Below are positions 17,217 to 26,195 of a DNA stretch of 64,000 nt, piece after piece (the stretch's first letter is position 1; every line of letters begins with the position of its first letter). This stretch comes from CALMFG01 sp963666035. GTDB taxonomy: Bacteria; Bacillota; Clostridia; Christensenellales; CALMFG01. The notes beneath the pieces are model-generated. The model had not been told where the DNA came from. It ran no database searches and was given only the letters and a program-made list of their open reading frames with translations. The position numbers and the translations under genes are program-made. The stretch spans positions 253,503 to 317,502 of the forward strand of contig CAXXJI010000019.1 in the NCBI GenBank assembly GCA_963666035.2. Direction: 5' to 3'.

Positions 17217-19616
17217 ATGAATATTTTCCAGTTGAATAACTTACCCGATGACATCATGCCCGGCATTGGATGGGGAATTCGCGGCCCAAAACTTCTCTTT
17301 GACAATCAGCTCCATACATCAGATAGCTTTGTCCTTATCAATATTCAAAATGAAGCTGATGTCAATACGGCTGTGGACTATTGTGTAAAATGCAACTTTC
17401 AAAACTTAACACTTTATCCCTCGGTTTTCAGTGAGACTTCTGGTTTCCCTTTCTACCAGAAGTCTTATGATCCCGTAGATTGTCTTTCGGACCCTTCCCA
17501 AATCAGAGCCGGTATCTTGAGTTGTATAGAGGTACTCAAAGCCGAAGATGAGCGTTCAAAGCCCTGTTTCTTCAGCAGTGTTCTGGACGCAAAAGCATGT
17601 GTAATGGTTCAGCAAAAGATCGATGCTGATATTTGCGGTGTATGCTTCACCGAAGACCCTGAAGGCGACAGAGTTATCCTCATCCAAACCGATGCGAGTG
17701 AGCCAGACGCAGCTGCGTCAAGCACATTTCGTGTGCTTGAGAACGATCATCGGTTTTACATTGAAAACCCCGCGGAAGATGCATTTCTCAACAATATGAT
17801 ATTAACCGCAATCGCCCCACAAGCGCGGCAAGTCGGCGCCTCCGTCGGCTGCCCCCTAAAGCTTTCGTGGATCATCGCGGACAGCCAACTGTTCTGGCTT
17901 GAAGCCATCCCCGTCACATCCGACATCTGGCAAAACCCTTCCGAGTTTGATACCTCAGCCGAGTATGAGAACCATACATTTTCCACATCTATCATCAACA
18001 ATATCCTGCCGGGCCCTGTCACCCCGCTGACGCTTTCCACCGTGGTCAAAGCTTTGGATCAGAGTGTTCGCCATTCGCTGGTCAGTCATAAGTTGGCCAG
18101 ACAAATCACCGATTTACCCGAAAGTGCAGGGGTAGCATGCTTCAACTCCCATGCCTTTCTCAATGTGACACAAATCAACCAGATTGCAGGAAAACAGATG
18201 GACGGATTCAAAGAACTTATCGATGTAAGTCTTTGCGGGGAGGTGTTAGGCGAATCGTACTCCAGATGCTGGGATTTAACGCTGAGCGATTTTATTCTGC
18301 AAACCGGAAGATATTTCAAATCTTTCAGCATTGGCAAAGACACTGAACAGAAAATTCAAAGCCTTTGTGACTCCATGCAAAAAATAAGCAAAGGTGCTTC
18401 TTTAAGGGAGCAAATCGAAACAATCAATCAAAAGCTAAACGCGTTGGATACTGCTTTTTCAGACTTTTTTTCCATCTCAGCGGCGGTCAGCTTTATGAGC
18501 ACCGCACTCTATTTAATCTTTATCAAAGCGCTTTTGTCCCCAGAGAAAGCCAAAACTTTGATGCTTAAATGCTTATCCGATATTCATGATGTTGAGTCCT
18601 TGGATATTGTCACATCGCTCACAACAGTGGCACGCGAGCTGGTTCTGGACAATCCGCAGGTTGCCAATTATAGTTTTGATGAGATCAAGAATGCGCTTTT
18701 GCAAGCCGAGAGTGAGTCGAAGAAAGCCTTTGATGCGTTTAACAAGCATCACGGCCACCGCGGGTTTTTCGAAATGGAACTTCGCAATCTTCCCTGGCAC
18801 CACAGGCAGGAGGATCTCGTCAGATACGTCTATTCCATATTAACCACCAATCTGTCCGAGGTGGGTCAAAGCGTGCGTGTACCTCAGTATTTAGGCTCGC
18901 TGGAAGAGAAATTCGATGTTCGAACCGTCGCGCTGATCAAACCGCTGATCGATCAAGCACGAAACGCTGTAATGATTAGCGATTCCGTCCAATCCAAACT
19001 CGTCCAATTACTCGGCTGGTTTAAAGATGCTTACCGCCAGCTCAGCAAGAAAATGGCCCAGGAAGAGTTGATTCCAAATGGTGATTTGATCTATTTTATG
19101 ACCCATGCCGAACTGCTGGAGTATATTCCCTCCAATAACGGTGATGCAAAAGACTGCGCTTATCATGGCGACCTAATTAAAAAGGCTTTGATGCGAAACC
19201 GAGTCTATGAAGCACAAAAAAAACATCGGTTCGGCATGCTCCACGCGGGCAGACCTCTGCCACTGAATGCCGATCTATATGCACCAAAAAAGAGCATGCT
19301 GAAAGGCCGATGCAGTACACCCGGTGTTTCGCAAGGCACCGCCCGCGTTATTTGCGGGCTTCAAGATTTAGAACAATTAAAACCTGGTGAAATCATCGTC
19401 ACCGCCATTTCTGATATCGGATTTACGCCTTACTTTAACATGGCCGCTGGGCTGATCACAGAGAGTGGAACAGAATTCTCGCAGGCGGCGATCGTTGCCA
19501 GAGAGCTGGCTCTGCCCCATGTCACCGGACTAAAATTTGCAACTCGATTTATTAAAACCGACGATTCTATATCGATCAATGCCGCTTCCGGCGAAGTCAC
19601 CCTACTGAAAAAATAA
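17217..19616 (+). CDS. PEP-synthase/PPDK-like protein lacking the catalytic histidine
   Basis: Protein of 799 aa with the general plan of PEP synthase and rifampicin phosphotransferase. It has a reduced ATP-grasp-like N-terminal part (VMVQQKIDADICGVCFTEDPEGD near residues 130-150), a long helical middle, and a C-terminal mobile phosphohistidine domain (GRCSTPGVSQGTARVICG onward). In that domain active enzymes have S-H-x-A-I; here it reads EFSQAAIVARELALP, with Gln 756 (CAG at 19482) instead of the phosphocarrier His. The N-terminal GxGE motif expected after FTxDP is also absent. It is probably not a working phosphotransferase. ATG 17217 follows GGAGGTG. Monocistronic, with a strong terminator. 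Possible roles are a regulatory or scaffold pseudoenzyme; none can be assigned. Confidence 0.75.
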   Translation: MNIFQLNNLPDDIMPGIGWGIRGPKLLFDNQLHTSDSFVLINIQNEADVNTAVDYCVKCNFQNLTLYPSVFSETSGFPFYQKSYDPVDCLSDPSQIRAGILSCIEVLKAEDERSKPCFFSSVLDAKACVMVQQKIDADICGVCFTEDPEGDRVILIQTDASEPDAAASSTFRVLENDHRFYIENPAEDAFLNNMILTAIAPQARQVGASVGCPLKLSWIIADSQLFWLEAIPVTSDIWQNPSEFDTSAEYENHTFSTSIINNILPGPVTPLTLSTVVKALDQSVRHSLVSHKLARQITDLPESAGVACFNSHAFLNVTQINQIAGKQMDGFKELIDVSLCGEVLGESYSRCWDLTLSDFILQTGRYFKSFSIGKDTEQKIQSLCDSMQKISKGASLREQIETINQKLNALDTAFSDFFSISAAVSFMSTALYLIFIKALLSPEKAKTLMLKCLSDIHDVESLDIVTSLTTVARELVLDNPQVANYSFDEIKNALLQAESESKKAFDAFNKHHGHRGFFEMELRNLPWHHRQEDLVRYVYSILTTNLSEVGQSVRVPQYLGSLEEKFDVRTVALIKPLIDQARNAVMISDSVQSKLVQLLGWFKDAYRQLSKKMAQEELIPNGDLIYFMTHAELLEYIPSNNGDAKDCAYHGDLIKKALMRNRVYEAQKKHRFGMLHAGRPLPLNADLYAPKKSMLKGRCSTPGVSQGTARVICGLQDLEQLKPGEIIVTAISDIGFTPYFNMAAGLITESGTEFSQAAIVARELALPHVTGLKFATRFIKTDDSISINAASGEVTLLKK

Positions 19617-19631
19617 AATTGAAAATACACA

Positions 19632-19672
19632 AAAAGCTGGCTTATCATCAGCAAGCCAGCTTTTGTTTTTTT
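19632..19672. terminator. Strong bidirectional terminator
   Basis: AAAAGCTGGCTT and AAGCCAGCTTTT form a perfect 12-bp stem with a 9-base loop. It has T-runs on both strands and serves the two convergent genes ending at 19616 and 19685. Confidence 0.9.
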
Positions 19673-19684
19673 ATCATAAATTAA

Positions 19685-19990
19685 CTATATCGTCAGACGT
19701 TCCAGTATTTCGCCTGCTTCCAATGCGTCCACTATTTCTTCCACATCGTCAGGCGTCACGTTACCGTACCATATGGTGTCGGGATACACCATCACAACCG
19801 GGCCCATCGAACATAGGCCCACACATCCCATCTGTGATACCATCACTTCATCCTCAATGCCCCGGTCATTCACTTCTTCCACCAGCGTCTGCAGAATATC
19901 ATGGCTCTCCTTCTTTTGGCAAACACCCTGTACCGTGCCGTTTAGGCGAGTGCTGGCACAGACAAATATATGATGTTTGGGTTTTTCCAT
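19685..19990 (-). CDS. Thioredoxin-like [2Fe-2S] ferredoxin
   Basis: Small redox protein of 101 aa related to the 24-kDa NADH dehydrogenase subunit and to the thioredoxin-like ferredoxins. Four Cys ligate the cluster: C11 in HIFVCAST, C24 in QGVCQKK, and C56 and C60 in MGCVGLCSMGP. The C-terminal VVMVYPDTIWYGNVTPDDVEEIV is the family's usual ending. It is the last gene of a minus-strand series and starts 36 bp after the nitrogenase-like relic. Probably an electron carrier for the redox or corrinoid enzymes upstream; partner not visible. Confidence 0.85.
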   Translation of the reverse strand: MEKPKHHIFVCASTRLNGTVQGVCQKKESHDILQTLVEEVNDRGIEDEVMVSQMGCVGLCSMGPVVMVYPDTIWYGNVTPDDVEEIVDALEAGEILERLTI

Positions 19991-20025
19991 CGCACAAAGC
20001 GCCTTTCACCGCAGTGATTGTTGAT

Positions 20026-20328
20026 TTACATCACCAGTTCAAAATCCTCTTCGGCACATTCACGATCGTATTTCTCCAAGAGGGCTGTGCTGATTTTCTC
20101 GATCAATCGTATCGCCCCGACATAACCCACCGTGGGAAAGAAGCTGGTGGACGCCATAATCGGATCACGATAATGTTTGGTCAGATGCATCCCTTGCCGC
20201 GTCAGCCGCGTCATCGACGATATGTTCTCGGTCATCCTGCTCTGCCAGCCGATGGATGCACATGAAAATGTATTACTTCGGTTTGAGATGGATAAGGCCG
20301 AATGGGCTCCGCTGAAAACAAAAGGCAC
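20026..20328 (-). pseudogene. C-terminal relic of a nitrogenase component 1-like protein
   Basis: About 75 residues from ENISSMTRLTRQGMHL through HYRDPIMASTSFFPTVGYVGAI to the stop look like the C-terminal end of NifD/NifK-type oxidoreductases, including the conserved tail segment G.xGA.xLxEKI. The first 30 residues of the open frame look non-coding. A whole protein would need about 350 more residues, but the neighbouring methyltransferase gene ends only 210 bp upstream. So this is a truncated remnant left by a deletion, not a working enzyme. The downstream ferredoxin may have been its partner. Confidence 0.5.
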
Positions 20329-20536
20329 CCTATATTTCAGGATGCCTGAGGATCAGTTGATTTTAATGCGGTAAGTTTGCTTCATTTCGTAATTTTTTAA
20401 ATTCTACCGTTCATGACTGACCGGTGCCGATATTATAGGCTTTCGCAAAGTTGCCTTGATTGATGGCTACCACCATACGGTAAAGCGAATTGATATAGAT
20501 AATTTGCTCGCTGGTATAAATGTCCGCTAAACTATG

Positions 20537-21547
20537 CTATAGATACAACAATTTATCCATAGCTATCATATTTTCATCCGGTGTGTTTCTCGGAATCTCG
20601 CATCCGCCGGAAATCAATGTATTGTTATCAGCTACCGCCAAGCGCTTTTGGGTCGCCGCAATGACTTCGGCTTCAGTCGCGGACATCATCTCTGTCACCG
20701 GATCGAGATTTCCGTTAACAGCGGTGCCTGTACCTCTAAATGCCTCCACCGCTTTTTCAAAATCCACCACATGATCCACATCGAATATATCCGCACCGGT
20801 TTTAGCCAGCAGTGGCAGCAGCGGGCCGGTGTTGCCGCAGATGTGCAGTTTCGCTTTGGCTCCCATAGCCTGAATATCCCGAATAATCCGGCTGTCGTAT
20901 TCTAAGCAGAACTGCTCATACAGCTTGGGCCCGACCAGCGACGCCGCGGCATTCCCCACGCCGATAAAATCCGCACCCGCCTTGATCTGTGCCTCTGCAA
21001 ACCTCTTCTGCTGTTCATATATAATATCGAATAATTCAATCATCGCATCCGGATTCAGCATCAAATCCATCATAACCAGCGAAATATCGCGTAAATCCGC
21101 CGCTTCGGCCAACGCGCCTTCCACCCATCCGATGATAGGGATATCACCTTTCACTTTCTCAACAAATAATTCAATCGCTTTGATCCGGTCCAGCATGCGC
21201 TCGTCATCATATGGGCTTATGGGTTTCAATTTGCCGATTTGGGCAAGATCGGTGATGAGGTGCTCTTTACAATACGGCACCGCGTTATCCGGAATAATCA
21301 CCTTAGCGCCGAATCCGTGCGCCTCACGCATCGGGTCGCTGATCGCTGAAACGGTATCGATGCCGAAATCCTCAGCACAGCGGATCTTGCTTTCCACCAA
21401 TACCTTATAATCGGTGCAGAATTCTGAATAGGTTTTCCCAATATGCTCGGCTGCAAAAGCCATCACAATGTTCATATTGGGGATTTTGTCAACCGGTGTA
21501 CCTTCCATACGGTTCATCACACGTTCAAAAGAAGACATCTTATTCAT
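20537..21547 (-). CDS. UroD-superfamily corrinoid methyltransferase (MtaA/CmuA type)
   Basis: Protein of 336 aa with the uroporphyrinogen decarboxylase TIM-barrel used by cobalamin-dependent methyltransferases. Visible: FERVMNRMEGTPVDKIPNMN at the start, IPIIGWVEGALAEAADLR, GADFIGVGNAAASLVGPKLYEQF, LHICGNTGPLLPLLAKTGADIFDVDH (zinc-ligating His-Cys pair) and NGNLDPVTEMM. HxCGxT with a later Cys (SGGCEIP) is the zinc thiolate site of MtaA-like enzymes. It probably moves a methyl group between substrate, corrinoid protein and a thiol or folate acceptor. ATG 21547 has AAAGGA upstream; it follows the activator gene directly. The methyl donor is unknown. Confidence 0.85.
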   Translation of the reverse strand: MNKMSSFERVMNRMEGTPVDKIPNMNIVMAFAAEHIGKTYSEFCTDYKVLVESKIRCAEDFGIDTVSAISDPMREAHGFGAKVIIPDNAVPYCKEHLITDLAQIGKLKPISPYDDERMLDRIKAIELFVEKVKGDIPIIGWVEGALAEAADLRDISLVMMDLMLNPDAMIELFDIIYEQQKRFAEAQIKAGADFIGVGNAAASLVGPKLYEQFCLEYDSRIIRDIQAMGAKAKLHICGNTGPLLPLLAKTGADIFDVDHVVDFEKAVEAFRGTGTAVNGNLDPVTEMMSATEAEVIAATQKRLAVADNNTLISGGCEIPRNTPDENMIAMDKLLYL

Positions 21548-21564
21548 ATAGAATGATCCTTTCA

Positions 21565-23124
21565 TTATGAAAATAGCAGGTTATTGATAAATCGATCCTG
21601 AAAGCTTGGTTGGGTTGAAAGCAGAAACACCTCGATTTTTTTGCTGAGCGCCAACACTTGCTGTTTAAACGCCGTATCAGTGACCATCCGCACCGCGCCC
21701 TTCAATGAGGTATTACCCACGATTTTAATATTCGGGTGAACAAACGGTAATGCACCGCATCGGAATAAATCGCCGCTTTTGATGTTGGATCCAAATCCGC
21801 CCGCGATATAGATGACATCCAAATCCGCAGGATTCAGCGCATGTTTTTCCAACAGCATTTCCACGCCAGATCGAACAGCCGATTTTGCCAGCTGAAAACT
21901 GCGGATATCGCTCTGGTAAACACCGATGTCTTCGTCTTTGGACACAATGAATTTTGGTTTTTCACCCAATGTCTCAACCCGCGCATTCAACTTGTCTTTT
22001 TTGGAATTCGGTACCAGCTTCCCATTTTCGCTAATCACGCCGTTGTCAACCATTTCAGCTATCAGCGATATGTAGCCCGACCCGCAGATGCCAACGGGGC
22101 ACACATCCTCAATGGTGCGATACGCTAAATCTTCCTCTACCCATACATCTGTCACCGCGCCTTTCACGGCACGCATGCCGCAGACCATCTCAGCCCCTTC
22201 AAAAGCTGGCCCCGCCGCCACCGAGCATCCGGTGAATTTTCCATCTTTCGCCAGAACCATTTCCCCGTTGGTCCCAAGGTCAATCAATAGCGCTGTGGTG
22301 CCCGGGCTCCCTATCCCGAGTACCGCCGCTCCTAACACTGCGTCCCCGCCCAAAAAAGCCGATGCCGCCGGCGAAAAGCACACCTGTGCATGATCGCATA
22401 ACAGCCTGATATCTTTGCCCGTTAAATCTCCGGGTGAAAGATGCTCCGTGACAAAAGGCGCGGCCGCCAAAGAGCGGATATCCAGATTGAGCAGCATGTG
22501 AAGCATGGTGGTGTTGCCCGAAACCACTACTTTTGTAATGTCTTTCGCATCAGTGCCAAGCGCACCCGCCATAACAGAAAGAAGCCGGTTCATGACCCCG
22601 GACAGTGCTCCGCTCAATATGCGCAGGTTTTCTTCACTTTCCATGGCAAAAGACATGCGGGTAAACACATCGGCGCCGAACGCTGCTTGCGGGTTTTTGG
22701 CCGCCGCCGCAGCCAATTCACTTCCCGTTACGGCGTCCACCAGTACGGTTTCAATCGTCGTGGTTCCGATATCAAACGCGGCACAGATCTCCTCATACTG
22801 CGCTGTTTTGTCTACAGCAAACAGTGTGATCTTATCGCTTTGGTCTTGAATCAACCGAATGGTGGTATCCTTTGAAAGGATTGTTTCGCAGGCCAGCCGT
22901 ATGCCGTCACTGATTTCGCCGGATGTCAGCCGCCTGATTTCGTTTTCTGTGGCTTCGGTTACTGGATCTGCCATCTCAACTTTGCATTTCCCGCACTTTC
23001 CGGTGCCCCCGCAAGGCGCGTCGGATATCATTTGGTTGGCTACCAGCACATCATAAAGGTTGGCTGATTCTTGCACATCCAGAATAATATCTTTGCCCTG
23101 TCCTGCTACTTTTAGTTTAAGCAT
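21565..23124 (-). CDS. Corrinoid activation protein, RACo-like (ferredoxin-ASKHA fusion)
   Basis: Protein of 519 aa that reactivates oxidised Co(II) corrinoid protein to Co(I) with ATP. N-terminal 2Fe-2S ferredoxin domain: DAPCGGTGKCGKCKVE and, further on, RLACET supply the four Cys. A linker follows, then the actin-like ATPase domain from about residue 120: AAFDIGTTTIETVLVD, VVSGNTTMLHMLL, LLIDLGTNGEMVL and IYIAGGFGSNIK. This is the RACo/DUF4445 architecture found beside Clostridia methyltransferases. ATG 23124 follows GGAG. It lies between the corrinoid protein and one methyltransferase, in the same operon. Confidence 0.9.
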   Translation of the reverse strand: MLKLKVAGQGKDIILDVQESANLYDVLVANQMISDAPCGGTGKCGKCKVEMADPVTEATENEIRRLTSGEISDGIRLACETILSKDTTIRLIQDQSDKITLFAVDKTAQYEEICAAFDIGTTTIETVLVDAVTGSELAAAAAKNPQAAFGADVFTRMSFAMESEENLRILSGALSGVMNRLLSVMAGALGTDAKDITKVVVSGNTTMLHMLLNLDIRSLAAAPFVTEHLSPGDLTGKDIRLLCDHAQVCFSPAASAFLGGDAVLGAAVLGIGSPGTTALLIDLGTNGEMVLAKDGKFTGCSVAAGPAFEGAEMVCGMRAVKGAVTDVWVEEDLAYRTIEDVCPVGICGSGYISLIAEMVDNGVISENGKLVPNSKKDKLNARVETLGEKPKFIVSKDEDIGVYQSDIRSFQLAKSAVRSGVEMLLEKHALNPADLDVIYIAGGFGSNIKSGDLFRCGALPFVHPNIKIVGNTSLKGAVRMVTDTAFKQQVLALSKKIEVFLLSTQPSFQDRFINNLLFS

Positions 23125-23180
23125 CTGCGCTCCATTAGAGAAAAACCATTGCACTGCAATAGCGAAATGATTTTTAAGAT

Positions 23181-23807
23181 TTATGCCAAAAATTCAAGCG
23201 CCGTATTGGCCGCGCTGGCCGCATCGTCGGTGTAAGCGTCTGCACCGATTTGTTCGGCAAAGGCACTGGTCACAGGCGCGCCGCCAATCATGACTTTAAT
23301 CTTATCGCGCAATCCTTCCTCTTTAAGCGCCTCAATAATCGTCTTCATTTCGGGCATGGTGGTGGTCAACAGCGAGCTCATTGCCACAATCTGCGCGCCT
23401 TGATTTTTCACCGCATCAATAAATTTGTCCGCGCCAACGTCAGTGCCAAGATCCAGCACCTTGATACCCAATCCTTCCATCATCATCATGACCAAATTCT
23501 TACCGATATCGTGCAGATCCCCTTTGACCGTACCGATCGCCACGATGCCTTTTTCCTTAAAATCCTGACTGGCGAGAATCGGTCGAATGATATCAAGGCC
23601 AGCATACATGGCGCGCGCCGCAATCAGCACTTCGGGCACATACACTTCGTTATTTTTAAATAAAACACCAATTTCCATCATACCGGAAATCAGCCCTTGA
23701 TTTAAAATCTCTTCTGGGTCCACCCCATTAGCCACCATATCCTCAGTCAGCCGTTTGGCTTCGGTAGCGTCTCCACCTTTCACGGCCAGGCTCAATTCTT
23801 TAAACAT
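23181..23807 (-). CDS. Corrinoid (cobalamin-binding) protein, MtaC/MtgC type
   Basis: Methyl carrier of 208 aa. Residues 1-85 are the helical cap domain (VANGVDPEEILNQGLISGMMEIG, then YVPEVLIAARAM), and residues 90-208 are the Rossmann B12 domain. The cobalt-coordinating motif is GDLHDIGKN (DxHxxG), followed later by GGAPVTSAFAEQIGADAYTDDA near the end. It carries the methyl group as methyl-Co(III) between two methyltransferases. In the operon it precedes the activator and one UroD-type protein. Corrinoid proteins of this type are substrate-neutral, so they do not reveal the methyl donor. Confidence 0.92.
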   Translation of the reverse strand: MFKELSLAVKGGDATEAKRLTEDMVANGVDPEEILNQGLISGMMEIGVLFKNNEVYVPEVLIAARAMYAGLDIIRPILASQDFKEKGIVAIGTVKGDLHDIGKNLVMMMMEGLGIKVLDLGTDVGADKFIDAVKNQGAQIVAMSSLLTTTMPEMKTIIEALKEEGLRDKIKVMIGGAPVTSAFAEQIGADAYTDDAASAANTALEFLA

Positions 23808-23895
23808 CGTCCATCCTCCGAGAAAATATCATTATTCATATTTTAGCATGTGGTTTTTGTGATAAAAATGTACTTTGATGCGTCAAATTGTAATA

Positions 23896-25242
23896 TTATG
23901 TTTCGTCGCCGCGCCGGAACTGGCCAGGCGTAAGCCCTGTATGCTTCTTAAAGACCTTACTAAAATAGCCCGGCTGATCGTACCCCACCATCTCGGAAAT
24001 TCTCGCGATAGAATAATCAGTCGTGGAAAGGAACTGCTTTGCCTTTTCCATGCGCACTTTGATAAGATACGCCGAAAACGAGATGCCCAGCTCCTGACCA
24101 AAAAGGTGGCTGATGTGCGATTCGCTGACTACCACATGCTTTGCTACATCCTCCAGTGTGATATCCGAATTTGAGCCATCACGGATGAATGCCATCGCTT
24201 TGGCCAAAAGAGATGCGTTTTTTACATTACGCGTTTTGTAGATGGTATCCATCATGGTGTCCAGCGTGCGTGAAACCCAGATGCAGAGTTCTTTAAACTC
24301 AGTGATCTGCGCCAGTTTGGCAACCATCTCAAAATTTAAGCCCAGCATGTATTCCAGACCCGCTCCGGCTTCAACCGCCGCCCGCGAGATGACCACAACC
24401 AGCTCCAATACCCGCGCTTTTAATACATCCATGTCGCTCTCTTTAGCGTAAAATACATCCACCAAGATTTCATTCAACAGCGATTTTGCGCCTTTTCGGT
24501 CCCCAATCTTGACGAGCCCAATCAACTCTTTTTCTTTTTTTATAGGGTAATGACTGAAAGATTCGCTGTCTTCCAACATCTCCAAACGGCTTTCGGTTTG
24601 TTTTTTGATATGCAGCAGCTCAGCGATTTTCGCCTGCTGAAAATTGATTTCCCTTGCCTTGTCAAGAATTCCGGGGTTTACACCCGCCAGTGATTCGGCG
24701 ATGCGCTCCAGCATGTCTGCCAGCGCACCCATCTCTTCAGCGCTCTTAAAAACCAGCTTTTCGACCGCACGCACCAGTGTTTCGGCATCCAATCCCAAGT
24801 CATCGGCCAATGCCCGTGTTTCAGTTTCAGCGTATTCGTCGTACACCCACATAATCACCGGTCCGCAGGTGATGGCCCCAATGCATCGCTCGTCTGCCAA
24901 CAACGGCGCCAGCGCAATGGTAAGCCCGGCATGACAGCGCGTCACATAACTTTCACCCAAGCGAATACATTGTAGACTGGCGTTTTCCCGAAAACTGCGG
25001 CATCGGGCGCGTCCTTCGTCATTGGAATGCACTGTATGACAAAACGCCGAGCTGTCCATCTCAAACTGACAACACGACGTCTCGGATATTTTACTCAAGA
25101 TTTCCGGATTGTCTTTAAAATCCTGCGGATCGCCGTACCGAAAAACAGATGCGTTGACTCCGGTAGCGAGCGCGAAGGAGCGCAGGTTTTTATCACTTTG
25201 TATGATATTATCGGCTTCTTTACCAAGATACCCCTGCATCAA
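23896..25242 (-). CDS. PocR-AraC transcriptional regulator
   Basis: Regulator of 448 aa. The N-terminal PocR-type sensory domain (residues 40-170) has the Cys-rich pattern CCQFEMDSSAFCHTVHSN, GRARCRSF and YVTRCHAGL, often linked to binding of small organic ligands or metals. A helical middle follows. The C-terminal 100 residues hold the AraC double helix-turn-helix (ITLEDVAKHVVVSESHISHLF and DYSIARISEMVGYDQPGYFSKVFKKHTG). It lies within the methyltransferase operon, 24 bp after the CobW gene, so it probably senses the methylated substrate and activates the operon. Effector unknown. Confidence 0.88.
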   Translation of the reverse strand: MMQGYLGKEADNIIQSDKNLRSFALATGVNASVFRYGDPQDFKDNPEILSKISETSCCQFEMDSSAFCHTVHSNDEGRARCRSFRENASLQCIRLGESYVTRCHAGLTIALAPLLADERCIGAITCGPVIMWVYDEYAETETRALADDLGLDAETLVRAVEKLVFKSAEEMGALADMLERIAESLAGVNPGILDKAREINFQQAKIAELLHIKKQTESRLEMLEDSESFSHYPIKKEKELIGLVKIGDRKGAKSLLNEILVDVFYAKESDMDVLKARVLELVVVISRAAVEAGAGLEYMLGLNFEMVAKLAQITEFKELCIWVSRTLDTMMDTIYKTRNVKNASLLAKAMAFIRDGSNSDITLEDVAKHVVVSESHISHLFGQELGISFSAYLIKVRMEKAKQFLSTTDYSIARISEMVGYDQPGYFSKVFKKHTGLTPGQFRRGDET

Positions 25243-25265
25243 CTCTCCCAGACTGTTTTTTTCTA

Positions 25266-26195
25266 TTATACCACAATTTCATCGGGCATCCTTCCAAAAG
25301 CACGCTGCCACAGGGTTTCTATCTTTCCTTTCGCTGTCAGCTTCTCATCCTCATAGACGATGATGACCAGCTTACCATTGCTTGCTTCGGTTTTGGGTTC
25401 AACCGTTATATACGGCGGCACCACGTCAATATTGTGCATAACGCCGTCAACTTTTAAAAAACCCTTGATACGAACCGAAATCGGTATCACGCTTTTTAAA
25501 AACGCATCCAGCTTTGATCGCTGTACATCTTCACCGCCGATCACCACAAATGAGCGTTCCGAGATGGGCTCCGGGCTGACGCATTCAAGTCTGCATTCAC
25601 AGGCATCCTCATCCATCAGCGCTTCCATATCCACAGCACAACGCACACAGGGCAGGATCTTGGCCTCCGCGTTTACTGCCAATATCGATTCAATCGCCGC
25701 TTTTTGCGTCATTTTGTCCACATGATCAATCTTGTTCAGTAAGATTACCTGCGATCGCTGCACTTGCGAAACTGCCGCCACCGACACCTGCAGCAGCGCA
25801 GCTATCCGTTCAGCATCCGCCACGCAGACGAAAGAGATCACACGAAATTCCTCTTGAGTTTTGTTCAAGGTGTTGACATCATTCATGATTTTCTCCACAC
25901 TCGAGGGATTAGCAAGTCCACTGGCCTCCACATATATCCGTTTTAAACCCAAATCGGCCAAGCTCAGCAAGGACTGGATAAAGAAATCCGACTTGCACGC
26001 ACAGAAAATGGAGCCCGAATTCACCTGCCTGATTTCAGCGCCGCCGAAACCCTCCAGCCGCTCGCCATCCACAGAAAGCGCTCCGAATTCATTGACGATG
26101 ACCCCGACACGCCCTTCTCTGTTTTTCAGTATTCTTTCCAGTAGTGTGGTTTTCCCCGAGCCTAGAAAGCCCATAATCATAACAACATCAATCAT
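25266..26195 (-). CDS. CobW/G3E-family GTPase (metallochaperone type)
   Basis: GTPase of 309 aa. Walker A is GFLGSGKTTLL, VNEFGALSVDG is the switch region, and NKIDHVDK is the guanine specificity motif. The usual metal-binding CxCC motif is replaced by GSIFCACKSDF, which keeps two of three Cys. Such proteins deliver metals or cofactors; CobW itself supports cobalamin synthesis. The ATG overlaps the stop of the upstream UroD-thioredoxin gene (ATGA), so the two are co-translated. Here it may load cobalt or zinc, or help assemble the corrinoid methyltransferases. The role is inferred from context. Confidence 0.85.
   Translation of the reverse strand: MIDVVMIMGFLGSGKTTLLERILKNREGRVGVIVNEFGALSVDGERLEGFGGAEIRQVNSGSIFCACKSDFFIQSLLSLADLGLKRIYVEASGLANPSSVEKIMNDVNTLNKTQEEFRVISFVCVADAERIAALLQVSVAAVSQVQRSQVILLNKIDHVDKMTQKAAIESILAVNAEAKILPCVRCAVDMEALMDEDACECRLECVSPEPISERSFVVIGGEDVQRSKLDAFLKSVIPISVRIKGFLKVDGVMHNIDVVPPYITVEPKTEASNGKLVIIVYEDEKLTAKGKIETLWQRAFGRMPDEIVV

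Noticed and set aside
20399..20535. Minus-strand frame reading MVVAINQGNFAKAYNIGTG, a TGA stop, then TVEFKKLRNEANLPH
   Set aside because: It resembles a decayed LysR-type helix-turn-helix or an epimerase tail, but it is too short, contains a stop and could be chance; no function or family can be claimed.
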